Source: Prevotella sp. UBA3675
GTDB lineage: Bacteria; Bacteroidota; Bacteroidia; Bacteroidales; Bacteroidaceae
Direction of reading: 5' to 3'
Length of the DNA stretch: 14,795 nucleotides
Assembly (NCBI GenBank): GCA_002372235.1
Contig: DFJI01000045.1
Coordinates: forward strand, 837 to 15,631
Shown here piece after piece: positions 6,580 through 14,784 of the stretch. Position numbers and translations under genes: made by a program. The stretch's first letter is position 1, and every line of letters begins with the position of its first letter. The notes below the pieces were generated by a model, which did not search any database, was not told where the DNA came from, and saw only the letters and a list, made by a program, of their open reading frames with translations.

Positions 6580-7932
6580 ATGTCAACACTAACTATTTGT
6601 ATTGTCTCGCTGTTCATCTTCGGCTATTTCTGCATAGCCATTGAGAGCTTGACAAAGATTAACAAGGCGGCCATAGCCTTGCTGATGTTCGTGGGTTGCT
6701 GGACCCTGTTCATGTTCGACCCCGGAAGCTATATCGAAGGGGCGGTGGGCGACAAGATTGCCTCTACCGTGAGCACTGTGATTGAACATCACCTGGGCAG
6801 TACGGCCACTACGCTGTTCTTCCTGATGGGAGCCATGACCATCGTGGAACTGGTCGATCAGAACGGTGGCTTCAACTTCGTGCGTGACACGCTGCAGACC
6901 AAAAGCAAGAAAGTACTGTTGTGGCGCATTGCCTTCATGACCTTCATTCTCTCGGCCATTCTTGACAACCTGACCACCTCAATCGTGATGATTATGATTC
7001 TGCGCAAACTGGTCAGCGACAAGACCGATCGTATCATCTACGCATCGCTTGTGATTATTGCTGCCAACAGCGGTGGCGCTTTCTCGCCCATTGGCGATGT
7101 GACCACCATCATGCTGTGGAACAAGGGCGTGATTACGGCAGCAGGCGTAATCACTGAAATCTTTATCCCCTCTCTCGTTTCGATGGCCATTCCTGCCTAT
7201 ATCCTTTCGCTTTCGCTGAAAGGCGAATTGGTGCCGCAGCAAGAAACTGTTGTGCTGGCAGAGTCGAACGACTTGTCTGAGGGACAGCGCAAAATCATCT
7301 TCTTTCTGGGCGTGGGCGGCCTGATCTTCGTGCCCATCTTCAAGACCATCACCCATCTGCCACCGTTTGTAGGCATTCTGCTGGTGCTGGGCGTGCTGTG
7401 GACGGTCACCGAGATATTCTACATCCGTATTCATCAGGAGAGTGAAGACACCGCCGACAATACCAATACGCAGAAACGTGTGTCGAAGATGCTGTCACGC
7501 ATCGATATGGATACCATCCTCTTCTTCCTCGGCATCCTCATGGCTGTGGCTTGCTTAGAGACTGTCGGCGTGCTGACCATGCTGGGACAGGGACTCGACG
7601 AAGCCTTCCACGGCAACTACTACCTCATCAACGGCATCATTGGTGTGCTGTCATCCATTGTCGATAATGTGCCTTTGGTGGCTGGTTGCATGGGCATGTA
7701 TCCTGTGACCGAGGCCGGTCCTATGGCTGTTGACGGCATCTTCTGGCAGCTGTTGGCCTACTGCGCCGGTGTGGGTGGCTCAATGCTTATCATCGGTTCG
7801 GCTGCAGGCGTGGTAGTGATGGGCCTGGAGAAGATTACTTTCGGCTGGTACATGAAGAAAATCACGTGGATTGCCTTTACAGGCTATCTGGCTGGTATCG
7901 TGTGCTACTGGTTAGAGAAAATGGTCTATTAA
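6580..7932 (+). CDS. nhaD: NhaD-type Na+/H+ antiporter
   Basis: 450 residues with about 11-13 hydrophobic segments, typical of the NhaD family in the ion transporter (ArsB/NhaD) superfamily. It exports Na+ (or Li+) in exchange for H+ across the inner membrane and contributes to pH and sodium homeostasis. Two pseudo-symmetric halves show the family's polar breaks: SAILDNLTTSIVM (~125-137, acidic D129) with NSGGAFSPIGDVTTIMLW (163-180) in the first half, and SSIVDNVPLVAG (~358-369, D362) with GVGGSMLIIGSAAG (397-410) in the second. The long hydrophilic loop at ~283-309 separates the halves. The start follows an A-rich leader. The gene lies 87 bases after the conserved gene at 5890 and 18 bases before the aldo/keto reductase gene, so it is probably the middle gene of one operon. 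Confidence 0.9.
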   Translation: MSTLTICIVSLFIFGYFCIAIESLTKINKAAIALLMFVGCWTLFMFDPGSYIEGAVGDKIASTVSTVIEHHLGSTATTLFFLMGAMTIVELVDQNGGFNFVRDTLQTKSKKVLLWRIAFMTFILSAILDNLTTSIVMIMILRKLVSDKTDRIIYASLVIIAANSGGAFSPIGDVTTIMLWNKGVITAAGVITEIFIPSLVSMAIPAYILSLSLKGELVPQQETVVLAESNDLSEGQRKIIFFLGVGGLIFVPIFKTITHLPPFVGILLVLGVLWTVTEIFYIRIHQESEDTADNTNTQKRVSKMLSRIDMDTILFFLGILMAVACLETVGVLTMLGQGLDEAFHGNYYLINGIIGVLSSIVDNVPLVAGCMGMYPVTEAGPMAVDGIFWQLLAYCAGVGGSMLIIGSAAGVVVMGLEKITFGWYMKKITWIAFTGYLAGIVCYWLEKMVY

Positions 7933-7950
7933 TCTTAACTCCCAAGCAGA

Positions 7951-8916
7951 ATGATTAAAGAACAATATCTTGCAGCCCCCCAGCGCTATGACGGGGGCAT
8001 GCGTTACGAGCATTGTGGCAGGAGCGGTGTGCTCCTGCCCAAGGTGTCGCTGGGCTTTTGGCATAACTTCGGGGGCATTGATCCCTATGAGCGCTCACGT
8101 GAGATTACGCGCTATGCCTTCGACCACGGTATCACCCACTTCGACCTGGCCAACAACTACGGCCCTCCTTACGGTTCGGCTGAAGACACGATGGGCAGGC
8201 TGATGGACGATGACTTCCGCCCTTATCGCGACGAACTGTTCATCTCGACCAAGGCAGGCTACGACATGTGGCCCGGTCCTTACGGCAACTGGGGTTCGCG
8301 CAAGTATCTGATGGCTTCGCTCGATCAGAGTCTGAAGCGCATGCACTTAGACTATGTGGATTTGTTCTACTCCCATCGCTACGACCCTGAGACTCCGTTG
8401 GAGGAGACACTTCAGGCACTTGTTGATATTGTGCGTAGTGGCAAGGCGCTCTATGTGGGCATTTCGCGCTGGCCGCTTGAGGCCACTCGTTTCGCCTTCC
8501 AGTATCTGAAGGAGCGCGACGTGCCATGTCTCATCTATCAAGGTCGTCTGAACATGCTCGACCGCGCCCCGCAGGAAGAGGGCATCCTCGACCTCTGTGT
8601 GGAGCATGGCGTGGGCTTCATCTCCTTCTCGCCGTTGGCACAGGGCTTGCTCACCGACCGCTATCTGAACGGCATTCCTGAAGACTCGCGCATGTCGAAG
8701 GGGAAGTTCCTCAAGGAAAGCATGCTCACCGACGAGCTGTTGCAGCGCATCAAGGGCTACAACGAACAGGCACAACAGCGGGGCGAGACCCTCGTCGAGA
8801 TGGCATTGGCATGGATTCTGCATCAGAAGGGGGTCACCTCCGTACTCGTAGGAGCCAGCTCTACGGCACAATTAGAGAAGAATCTGAAGTGCGTGAGCGC
8901 CAAACCGTTCGAGTAA
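7951..8916 (+). CDS. YghZ/Gpr-like aldo/keto reductase, C-terminally short
   Basis: 321 residues, against about 346 in E. coli YghZ (L-glyceraldehyde 3-phosphate reductase, also active on methylglyoxal). Family-diagnostic runs are present: LSLGFWHNFG-like (33-41), HFDLANNYGPPYGSAED (63-79), STKAGYDMWPGPYG (99-112), YSHRYD (140-145) and LNGIPEDSRM. The catalytic tetrad D65, Y70, K101, H142 is intact. It reduces small aldehydes with NADPH in the cytoplasm. The end is odd: after LEKNLKCVSAKPFE the chain stops about 25 residues earlier than YghZ, losing the C-terminal helix region. A large inverted repeat begins 11 bases after the stop. No other frame restores the missing residues. The gene starts 18 bases after nhaD. 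L-lactaldehyde from RhaD is a plausible but unproven substrate. Confidence 0.85.
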   Translation: MIKEQYLAAPQRYDGGMRYEHCGRSGVLLPKVSLGFWHNFGGIDPYERSREITRYAFDHGITHFDLANNYGPPYGSAEDTMGRLMDDDFRPYRDELFISTKAGYDMWPGPYGNWGSRKYLMASLDQSLKRMHLDYVDLFYSHRYDPETPLEETLQALVDIVRSGKALYVGISRWPLEATRFAFQYLKERDVPCLIYQGRLNMLDRAPQEEGILDLCVEHGVGFISFSPLAQGLLTDRYLNGIPEDSRMSKGKFLKESMLTDELLQRIKGYNEQAQQRGETLVEMALAWILHQKGVTSVLVGASSTAQLEKNLKCVSAKPFE

Positions 8917-8926
8917 ACTGCACACT

Positions 8927-9008
8927 TCTGCGTGTTTCTGTGTCACAAGATCACACTAAATCCTACTGATTTTGGGCATTGTGAATTTGTGCCACAGAAT
9001 CACGCAGA
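8927..9008. repeat. Large imperfect inverted repeat between converging genes
   Basis: Left arm 8927-8948 begins TCTGCGTGTTTCTGTG; right arm 8987-9008 begins TTGTGCCACAGAATCACGCA. The 22-base arms pair at 20 positions, with a 38-base spacer that pairs a little further (a TCACA/TGTGA step). It lies 11 bases after the aldo/keto reductase stop and 3 bases before the DUF3108 stop. There is no U-tract on either side, so it is not a standard intrinsic terminator, although the transcript could fold and act as a bidirectional end. The shape also fits a MITE- or REP-like dispersed element. Confidence 0.75.
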
Positions 9009-9011
9009 GTC

Positions 9012-9818
9012 TTACTTGATTTTAGATGTGAGTGGACTTCTCACTCCCTGATAAGTTCTGAGAAAAGCCTTGGCCGAGCCGAAAGAAAGGAACATGTCAA
9101 GGCGAACTGGAATATGGTTCAGGTCGTCGGTCACGTAGAAACGGATGAGTTCATTGTTTTGTCCGTCTTCATGCTCAATGAAGGAGAATACCAGACAACG
9201 GAACTTGTCGTCGGTGCCTTCGATGGTGAACGATTCCTTACCGCGATATTTTAGCCAGGAGTTCTTCAGCTCGCTGGCATCGGTGATGGGCATTGGAATG
9301 ACGTCGCCAACCTTCATGCCTTCGGCACTGAAGTTACGGGCACGCAGGAAGATGCTCATCATGTCATATACACATGACTTGTATTCATGCTCCTGCCAGA
9401 AATGCTCGCCGCGCGATGATATGGCGTGCATCTTCACGTGGCAGTTATTGTGTGGGTAGGTGTACCACAGCTCGTCAACATAGTAGCGCTTACCCTCGCG
9501 TGCGCCCTTTCGGTGGTAGAGTGGGGCCAGTTCCATATCCGTATAGCTCACCAGCGTGTCGCGCATCACGAAGAGCCCGTCGAGCCGTTCGTTGCCTCGG
9601 GTGATGAGGCTGGCGCGGTAGGCTTCCTGCCCCTGATAGGTGGACTTCACGGTTGACATGCTGGCAGATCCCACTTTGAGCCATACGAATTTCCAGTTGA
9701 AGTATAGGTCGTAGGCCAGAAATTCGCCCTCCTGGAATGCCTTGTTCTCTATGCCACATTGTGCGCAGGCATTCTGAATGCAGAGGGCGGAAAGAATGAT
9801 AAAGAGCCATCGTTTCAT
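9012..9818 (-). CDS. DUF3108 family exported protein
   Basis: 268 residues. The N-terminus MKRWLFIILSALCIQNACAQ is a clear Sec signal peptide with probable cleavage after the ACA motif at residue 19. The cysteine after it is not in a lipobox context, so a periplasmic or soluble envelope protein is likely rather than a lipoprotein. The mature part starts with GEFLAYDLYFNWKFVWLKVGSAS (in two parts, ~32-54), the opening strands typical of DUF3108, and continues as an all-beta protein with IPVRLDMFLSFGSAKAFLRTY near the end. The molecular function of DUF3108 is unknown. The gene begins 41 bases after the Ig-like lipoprotein gene on the same strand and is the last gene of a three-gene envelope operon. 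Confidence 0.8.
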   Translation of the reverse strand: MKRWLFIILSALCIQNACAQCGIENKAFQEGEFLAYDLYFNWKFVWLKVGSASMSTVKSTYQGQEAYRASLITRGNERLDGLFVMRDTLVSYTDMELAPLYHRKGAREGKRYYVDELWYTYPHNNCHVKMHAISSRGEHFWQEHEYKSCVYDMMSIFLRARNFSAEGMKVGDVIPMPITDASELKNSWLKYRGKESFTIEGTDDKFRCLVFSFIEHEDGQNNELIRFYVTDDLNHIPVRLDMFLSFGSAKAFLRTYQGVRSPLTSKIK

Positions 9819-9859
9819 AAGCGTTCCGTTTTTCCCTTTATACTGTTTTTCCTTTCATT

Positions 9860-11845
9860 CTATTTGTTCTTTGGCACGTAGGTGATGCCTTTCTCGGCAG
9901 CACGCTGAGCGTTGCGGTTGCTCACCTGTCTGTCTTTGTCGGGCTTCTGTTTGGTGATGGCAGCCGGCTTCTGCTGATAGCGAGGACGGTAGGTGAGGTC
10001 CCAGTTGCGGGTTACGTCCCACTTCTCCTTGCACTCCACCTCTTCATGGAAGTAGAACACATCCTCGGCCTGTCGCCCACTGTCATAGTCGCCCGTGTCC
10101 CAAATGCCGTTGTCGTTGAGATCGACAAAGGCACGCAGATAGTATTTGCCTGGTCTCACGTAGTAGAACTCGGCACTGCCGTCAATGACTTTCTCCGAGC
10201 GTGAGGGCTTGTCGCTGCCGTCAAGCATCTGCACATAGACCGTGCCGCTGTCGGGCATGTGGGTAAGGTTGACCATCAGTGTGCTGAATCGGTCCTCGGG
10301 CATCACTTTCAGTCCCTGCTTGATGGGCTTGTTGAAGTTGCCGAATATATTGATGAAAGCCATACTGTCTATCTCCAGACTGTATTCGATGCCAGGTCGC
10401 CACTCGGCTTTCAGTACATATCGCCGCAGGCTCACCTGTTCGAACAGATGGGGTGCGCGATACCACACCGAGTCAATCATGGAATAGAGGTGTATGCCAT
10501 CCATGTTGCAGGAGTCCAACGGGACGGGAAATTCGAAATACACATTCTGATTGGGGGCCATCTGTCCCATAGGGCTGATCTTCACCGTGAGGAACTCGGG
10601 GGCACGCACACTGTCGTATGGCTCGCCGCGTTTCTTCTTCTTCTCCTGTTCTTTCTCCCATTGCTCTATTTCCTTCTGCTTGTCCTTCAGGCGCTTGGCG
10701 TATGGCGTTTTGGCCAGAGCCTCAATGGTGTCGGTCTTCGAGACAAGCGTGCCGGTAGAATCGGTCATGAGATAGGTGGCTTCCATGCGCAGAGTGTCCT
10801 GATTGACGAGTGCCGTGTCGCGCAGCCAGTAGTAGATCGTGTCGCGTTTTTCCGAAGCCTCAGTGAGGAAAGCATCCTTCTCGTCGAAGTTCAGTCCGCG
10901 AATGACGGGCAGCGAGTCGTTGCCGTAGCTGAAGAAGAATCCCAGTTTCTCGGGATCCTTGCGCTCGTTCTTGATGAGATAGCGGTCGGTGAGCTTGGCC
11001 TGGAAACACAGCAACGAGAGGTTGTCGGGCAGATAGCGTATATAGTCCGTCTGCGTGATCTTGTCGATGTGGAGCGGGTCTCTCCAGATGGTGTCCTGTC
11101 GGATGGCCATCGTAGTGCCAGGCACGATGGTGTCGTTGAGGAATCCGATGGCCTCGCTCTTCTGTCCATATACGAAGTCGCCGTCGGCATCCTGCAAGGC
11201 TCTCACGATGTAGCGCCCCGGGGCTACCCCCTTGATGGAGAAGAAGCCGCTGCCGTTGGTGCGCGACACGCGCAGCAGCGGCACTTTGTGGAACGTGCTG
11301 TCGGCAAAGGTGCTGTCGGGATAGAGACCTACCAGTATGCCCTTGATGGGCTCCAGGTTAGAGGCATCGAGTGCATAGCCGGCCACTTGCAGCGTGTCAA
11401 TCTGCTCACCTGTAGAGAAAGTGAACGTGTAGTTGCCCATCGGGTTGCCCTCGTTGTTGTCGGAGATGGCATCGCTGAAGTCCACCGTATAAGTGGTGTT
11501 CGGCTTGAGCGAGTCGCGCAGGTTCACGATGATGCGCTTGCCGGCGGCTTTTATCTCGGGCATCTCCAGTTGTGGAGGCGAGATAATCACCTTGTTCTGC
11601 GGGTCCTCAATCTTGATGTACTCATCAAAGTTGATGGTGATGCGCTTTGCCGTGACGTTGGTGCCACGGTCGTTAGGCTCCGAGCTTACCACCTTGGGCG
11701 GTGTCTCGTCATACCATCCACCATCGGGGTTGCCCATACGGGCGCATGAGGCGAGGCAGAGCGTAAGAACGACAGAGAGCCACCCCAAGTTCCTCAGGAA
11801 GAGGGGCCGTCTCGTCACTTCTTTTCTAAGATGGCTTCTCGTCAT
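9860..11845 (-). CDS. Ig-like (SbsA/Big_5-type) outer-membrane lipoprotein
   Basis: 661 residues. A long basic n-region (1-20) precedes a hydrophobic stretch and the lipobox LASC with C34 as the lipidated residue; this start is the only Met that keeps the signal sequence. An SbsA-type Ig-like domain covers ~48-146 (TPPKVVSSEPNDRGTNV through TYTFTFSTG-like strands). A carboxypeptidase-regulatory-like beta domain follows (~152-235: VAGYALDASNLEPIKGILVG, then FFSIKGVAPGRYIVRALQD). A Lys/Glu-rich stretch lies near 390-405. A second similar beta unit near the C-terminus holds DLNDNGIWDTGDYD, resembling a calcium-binding loop. The C-terminus is basic. No enzymatic motif was seen, so a structural or adhesive envelope role is likely. 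Only 5 bases separate it from the upstream GH3-family gene, so translational coupling is probable. Confidence 0.82.
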   Translation of the reverse strand: MTRSHLRKEVTRRPLFLRNLGWLSVVLTLCLASCARMGNPDGGWYDETPPKVVSSEPNDRGTNVTAKRITINFDEYIKIEDPQNKVIISPPQLEMPEIKAAGKRIIVNLRDSLKPNTTYTVDFSDAISDNNEGNPMGNYTFTFSTGEQIDTLQVAGYALDASNLEPIKGILVGLYPDSTFADSTFHKVPLLRVSRTNGSGFFSIKGVAPGRYIVRALQDADGDFVYGQKSEAIGFLNDTIVPGTTMAIRQDTIWRDPLHIDKITQTDYIRYLPDNLSLLCFQAKLTDRYLIKNERKDPEKLGFFFSYGNDSLPVIRGLNFDEKDAFLTEASEKRDTIYYWLRDTALVNQDTLRMEATYLMTDSTGTLVSKTDTIEALAKTPYAKRLKDKQKEIEQWEKEQEKKKKRGEPYDSVRAPEFLTVKISPMGQMAPNQNVYFEFPVPLDSCNMDGIHLYSMIDSVWYRAPHLFEQVSLRRYVLKAEWRPGIEYSLEIDSMAFINIFGNFNKPIKQGLKVMPEDRFSTLMVNLTHMPDSGTVYVQMLDGSDKPSRSEKVIDGSAEFYYVRPGKYYLRAFVDLNDNGIWDTGDYDSGRQAEDVFYFHEEVECKEKWDVTRNWDLTYRPRYQQKPAAITKQKPDKDRQVSNRNAQRAAEKGITYVPKNK

Positions 11846-11850
11846 AGCTT

Positions 11851-13350
11851 CTATTTGTTCATTCCAATCAGTTCGTCTATTATGTTCCGCTCGTTGCTCA
11901 GTCGTGGCACCTTGTGCTGTCCGCCCAGTTTTCCCCTGCTTCTCAGCCAGTCATTAAACAGGTTCTGTCGGGCCTCAATGATCTCCAGCGGCTGCAGGGT
12001 GATGTCCTTGAAACGCTTGGCCTCGTAGTCGCTGTTCAGCTCCTGCAGTTTGCGGTCGAGGGTGGCAGCGAAGTCGGCAAGGTCGGCAGGTGCCTTGGCA
12101 AACTCTATGACCCACTGGTGGCGGCACTTGGCCTTGTTGTCCATGAACACAGGCGCTGCCGTGTATTCGCTCACCACGGCTCCCGTCTTCTTGCAGGCGT
12201 AGGCCAGTCCTTGCTCGGCATTATCTACGATCAGCTCTTCGCCGAAGGCATTGATGAAACTCTTCGTGCGGCCTGAGATCACAAACTTATAGGGATTGGT
12301 TGAGGTGAACTTCACGGTGTCGCCAATCATGTAGCGCCACAGTCCGCACGCAGTAGAGATGACCATCGCATAGTTCCTGCCCGTCTCCACAGCCCAGAGG
12401 GGGATGGGATCCGAAGTTAAGTCCTCAACCGGGATGAATTCGTAGAACACGTCGTTGTCGAGCAACAGCAGCATGGCCTTGTCGGCAGGGTCGTCCTGCA
12501 CGCCGAAGAATCCTTCGCTGGCATTATAGGTCTCCATGTAGTGCATGTTGGGCGAGGTGATCAGCTGCTCGTACTGCTCGCGATAGGGCGTGAAAGCCAC
12601 GCCGCCGTGGAAGAACACCTCCAGGTTGGGCCACACCTCCTCCAGATGCGTCTTGCCCGTGAGTTCCATCACGCGGTTCAGTACCGAGAGCATCCACGAA
12701 GGCACACCGCTCAGGTTGGTCACGTTCTTGTTCATGGCCTCGCGGGCTATGCGGTCGCGCTTCACCTCGAAGTCGGAGAGCAGCGCCGTCTGCTTCGATG
12801 GTACCCGGAAGAGGTTCACCAGCGGGTTGATGTTCTCAATGAGAATGGCGCTTAGGTCGCCTACCAGCGAGTCCGGCAGGTTATAGTTGGGCGTGTGGCT
12901 TCCTCCCAGGATCAGTCCGCGCCCGTCGAACATGCGGCTTTGGGGATTGTTGCGCAGGTAGAGCACCACCACGTCGGTTCCGCCCTGATAGTGGTTGCGC
13001 TTCAGTCCTTCGGGCGAAACTGGAATAAACTTCGACTTGTCGTTGGTGGTGCCGCTCGACTTGGCAAACCATTTCACGCGGCCTGGCCACAGCACGTCGC
13101 GCTCGCCCTGTCGCATGCGGTCGATGTCGCCCTTCAGCTCCTCATAAGTATTTACAGGAACATTCTTTGCGAAGTAGCAGTAGTCTTTTGTGGCGTCAAA
13201 CAAGTGTTTGCGGCCATATTCAGTGTCTTTGGCGCATTCCAGCAAATGGGCTAACACCTTGCGCTGCAATGCCTCTCCCTCGTTCAAGTGGCGCTCCAGT
13301 TCTTGCATGCGCTGCTTGAATATAAATCTTGCAATATTAGTTAAATTCAT
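11851..13350 (-). CDS. GH3 (auxin-responsive promoter) family protein, acyl-adenylate-type enzyme
   Basis: 499 residues, the usual length for bacterial GH3 proteins. The family belongs to the ANL adenylating superfamily; plant members conjugate acyl acids such as jasmonate or auxin to amino acids, but the bacterial substrate is unknown. ATP/AMP-binding motifs are intact: SSGTTNDKSKF (98-108), YNASEGFFG (275-283) and a YMIGD segment (340-344) where plant enzymes have YRxGD. FGEELIVDNAE (369-379) begins the C-terminal domain. All three motifs are present, so an active adenylating enzyme is expected. There is no signal peptide, so it should be cytoplasmic. It is the first gene of the operon with the Ig-like lipoprotein and DUF3108 genes, which suggests it modifies a small acid used in the envelope (inference). 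Its promoter candidate is at 13373-13380. Confidence 0.9.
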   Translation of the reverse strand: MNLTNIARFIFKQRMQELERHLNEGEALQRKVLAHLLECAKDTEYGRKHLFDATKDYCYFAKNVPVNTYEELKGDIDRMRQGERDVLWPGRVKWFAKSSGTTNDKSKFIPVSPEGLKRNHYQGGTDVVVLYLRNNPQSRMFDGRGLILGGSHTPNYNLPDSLVGDLSAILIENINPLVNLFRVPSKQTALLSDFEVKRDRIAREAMNKNVTNLSGVPSWMLSVLNRVMELTGKTHLEEVWPNLEVFFHGGVAFTPYREQYEQLITSPNMHYMETYNASEGFFGVQDDPADKAMLLLLDNDVFYEFIPVEDLTSDPIPLWAVETGRNYAMVISTACGLWRYMIGDTVKFTSTNPYKFVISGRTKSFINAFGEELIVDNAEQGLAYACKKTGAVVSEYTAAPVFMDNKAKCRHQWVIEFAKAPADLADFAATLDRKLQELNSDYEAKRFKDITLQPLEIIEARQNLFNDWLRSRGKLGGQHKVPRLSNERNIIDELIGMNK

Positions 13351-13372
13351 CGATTCACTCGAAAAAACGATG

Positions 13373-13380
13373 CAAAAGTA
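13373..13380 (-). promoter_or_regulatory. Putative promoter of the GH3/lipoprotein/DUF3108 operon
   Basis: On the minus strand TACTTTTG matches the -7 consensus TAnnTTTG exactly, 22 bases before the GH3-family ATG at 13350. No clear TTTG lies 19-21 bases upstream, so the -33 element is weak or absent. The same -7 octamer is found before rhaT. Confidence 0.5.
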
Positions 13381-13423
13381 GCCAAAACTCTTCTAATAGA
13401 TATATGTTTTACATTTTTTTAAG

Positions 13424-13501
13424 TAATAACAACTGAGAGTTTTGAAGACATAATAACAACTGAGGTTTTTGAAGACATAATAACATAAGAACATAAGAAA
13501 C
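13424..13501. repeat. Tandem 27-bp repeats plus short 8-bp repeats
   Basis: A 27-base unit starting TAATAACAACTGAG and ending TTTGAAGACA occurs at 13424-13450 and 13451-13477, with 25 of 27 bases identical. A partial third copy (TAATAACA) begins at 13478 and runs into two perfect copies of AACATAAG (13482-13489, 13490-13497). The array fills most of the 170-base gap between the GH3-family gene start and the end of the P-loop ATPase gene. It is AT-rich, has no hairpin and lies upstream of the GH3 promoter candidate. It could be a slippage-prone spacer or a multi-copy regulator site. Confidence 0.85.
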
Positions 13502-13520
13502 AGAAAAAGGCGATGCTGAT

Positions 13521-14639
13521 TCATCTGATTAGCCAAAGTCTCATCAGTTGGTCGTCAACGTAATATTCGTTGCGGTCGGTAGAAAGGATATGGTATTCCA
13601 ATAGTTTCTTTGCTGCCGCCTGAACACTACTGGCCGATTTCAGATGGTTTCTGTGAATGAAATCGCCTGAAGTGATTTTCGTAGCGCGTCCTTCTTGAGC
13701 GATGGCATAGAGCAGTTCTTTTTGAGGCAGACTAAGCCTTGAAAGAATATCGCTGTATTTGTGATGATTCTCGTCAATGAGTTGCTGAATGGCCCTTTCA
13801 GCCTGCCCCTCATCGCAGTAAGATGCAGGGTCAGCTTCTGCAAACAAATCGTGGAAAACTTTCTGTAGATAGTAGGTGTTGCCCTCTACGGCTTGATATA
13901 CCCTGTGAATGGCTTCTGCTTTAATCTGCTTGCCGCTGTTGTCAAAGTGATGCTGAACAAACTCCGTATATTTGTCTTCGGCTATAGGATCGAGAATCAT
14001 TACGTCTGCGCTGTTATAGAATGGGCGAGCTGAGTCAAGAAACATTTCAGACATAAGATGTCGCTCGCTGCCGGCGAAAATGAAGTTAGCGTTTGTCATG
14101 CGTTGAATATGGCTGCGTAGCAGTGCTTCGATGTGCTTTTCGGGATAGTTCACAATCTGCTGAAATTCATCTATGGCAATGATGCAGCGCTTGTCTGACT
14201 GTTCAATGCAGCTGAAAATCTCTTCAAGCGTATAAGCAGGGTCTCTGATTTCTCCAAGTCTGATGTCGAAAGTCGGTATGTTGTTAATCGGATCATAGCC
14301 AAAACTGCCATTGAGCGACTTCAGGGTTGCCACAATGCGCTTCATCATCTTCTGGCTGCGCAACCCTATGGATTCAAAGACATTGCGCCCCAGCAAGTAG
14401 ATGAATTCATTGAGGCTGGAAGTACGCAGAATGTCAACGAAGATAGTGACATAGTTTTGGCGGATTTCTGGTTTGTCGAAACAGAAATCTATGAGACCTG
14501 TTTTCCCCACTCGGCGAGGTGAAATCAGCACAACATTGGATTCGTTTGTAACTTGGCGTACCAGTCTTGCACTCTCTTCAACTCGGTCGCAGAAATATTC
14601 GGGCTTGATCTTGCCTACCAGCACAAAAGGATTCTCCAT
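13521..14639 (-). CDS. Archaeal-type (STAND-like) P-loop ATPase with a C-terminal winged helix
   Basis: 372 residues. The N-terminus MENPFVLVGK and the following FCDRVEE segment are typical of the 'ATP-binding protein' family common in Bacteroidetes and archaea. Walker A is SPRRVGKT (40-47), Walker B is CIIAIDEF with D157/E158, and a FAGSERHLM sensor segment lies at 188-196. After ~290 the sequence LPQKELLYAIAQEG...TSGDFIHRNHLKSASSVQAAAKKL looks like a winged-helix DNA-binding domain, with a short strand tail YYVDDQLMRLWL at the end. The length is usual for the family and all nucleotide-binding residues are present. Function is unknown; relatives often occur in many paralogous copies and in accessory regions. 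The gene is monocistronic with a strong promoter (14666-14697), and its codon use looks more AT-rich than the rhaT and AAA+ genes. Confidence 0.85.
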   Translation of the reverse strand: MENPFVLVGKIKPEYFCDRVEESARLVRQVTNESNVVLISPRRVGKTGLIDFCFDKPEIRQNYVTIFVDILRTSSLNEFIYLLGRNVFESIGLRSQKMMKRIVATLKSLNGSFGYDPINNIPTFDIRLGEIRDPAYTLEEIFSCIEQSDKRCIIAIDEFQQIVNYPEKHIEALLRSHIQRMTNANFIFAGSERHLMSEMFLDSARPFYNSADVMILDPIAEDKYTEFVQHHFDNSGKQIKAEAIHRVYQAVEGNTYYLQKVFHDLFAEADPASYCDEGQAERAIQQLIDENHHKYSDILSRLSLPQKELLYAIAQEGRATKITSGDFIHRNHLKSASSVQAAAKKLLEYHILSTDRNEYYVDDQLMRLWLIR

Positions 14640-14665
14640 ACAATTTACTACTTATTTCGATGCTG

Positions 14666-14697
14666 CAAAGATAATTATTCAATTTGAATTATGCAAA
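14666..14697 (-). promoter_or_regulatory. Strong promoter of the P-loop ATPase gene
   Basis: On the minus strand TTTG (14694-14697), a 20-base spacer and TATCTTTG (14666-14673) match the Bacteroidetes -33/-7 consensus exactly. The ATG at 14639 lies about 27 bases below the -7 box, giving a leader of about 20 bases. Confidence 0.7.
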
Positions 14698-14764
14698 TTA
14701 AATAATGCAAAATGGATAAAGAGTATAGAAAGTTTACATCAATATTTGAAAGTTTGAAGATTAC

Positions 14765-14784
14765 CCTAAATTCCGCAGTACTTT
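14765..14784. repeat. Right terminal copy of the inverted repeat
   Basis: CCTAAATTCCGCAGTACTTT is the reverse complement of bases 1-20 with one mismatch. It is followed by 11 further bases (AGTTTAACTTT) to the window end. It lies upstream of the ATPase promoter, outside any supported gene, and is read as the edge of a dispersed repeat. Confidence 0.6.

Noticed and set aside
10259..11749. Open plus-strand frame of 496 codons opposite the Ig-like lipoprotein gene
   Set aside because: The opposite strand encodes a coherent signal peptide, lipobox and beta domains. This frame shows only antisense-type composition and no motif.
13424..13501. Possible CRISPR array
   Set aside because: The 27-base units are directly adjacent with no spacers, and no cas gene is present.
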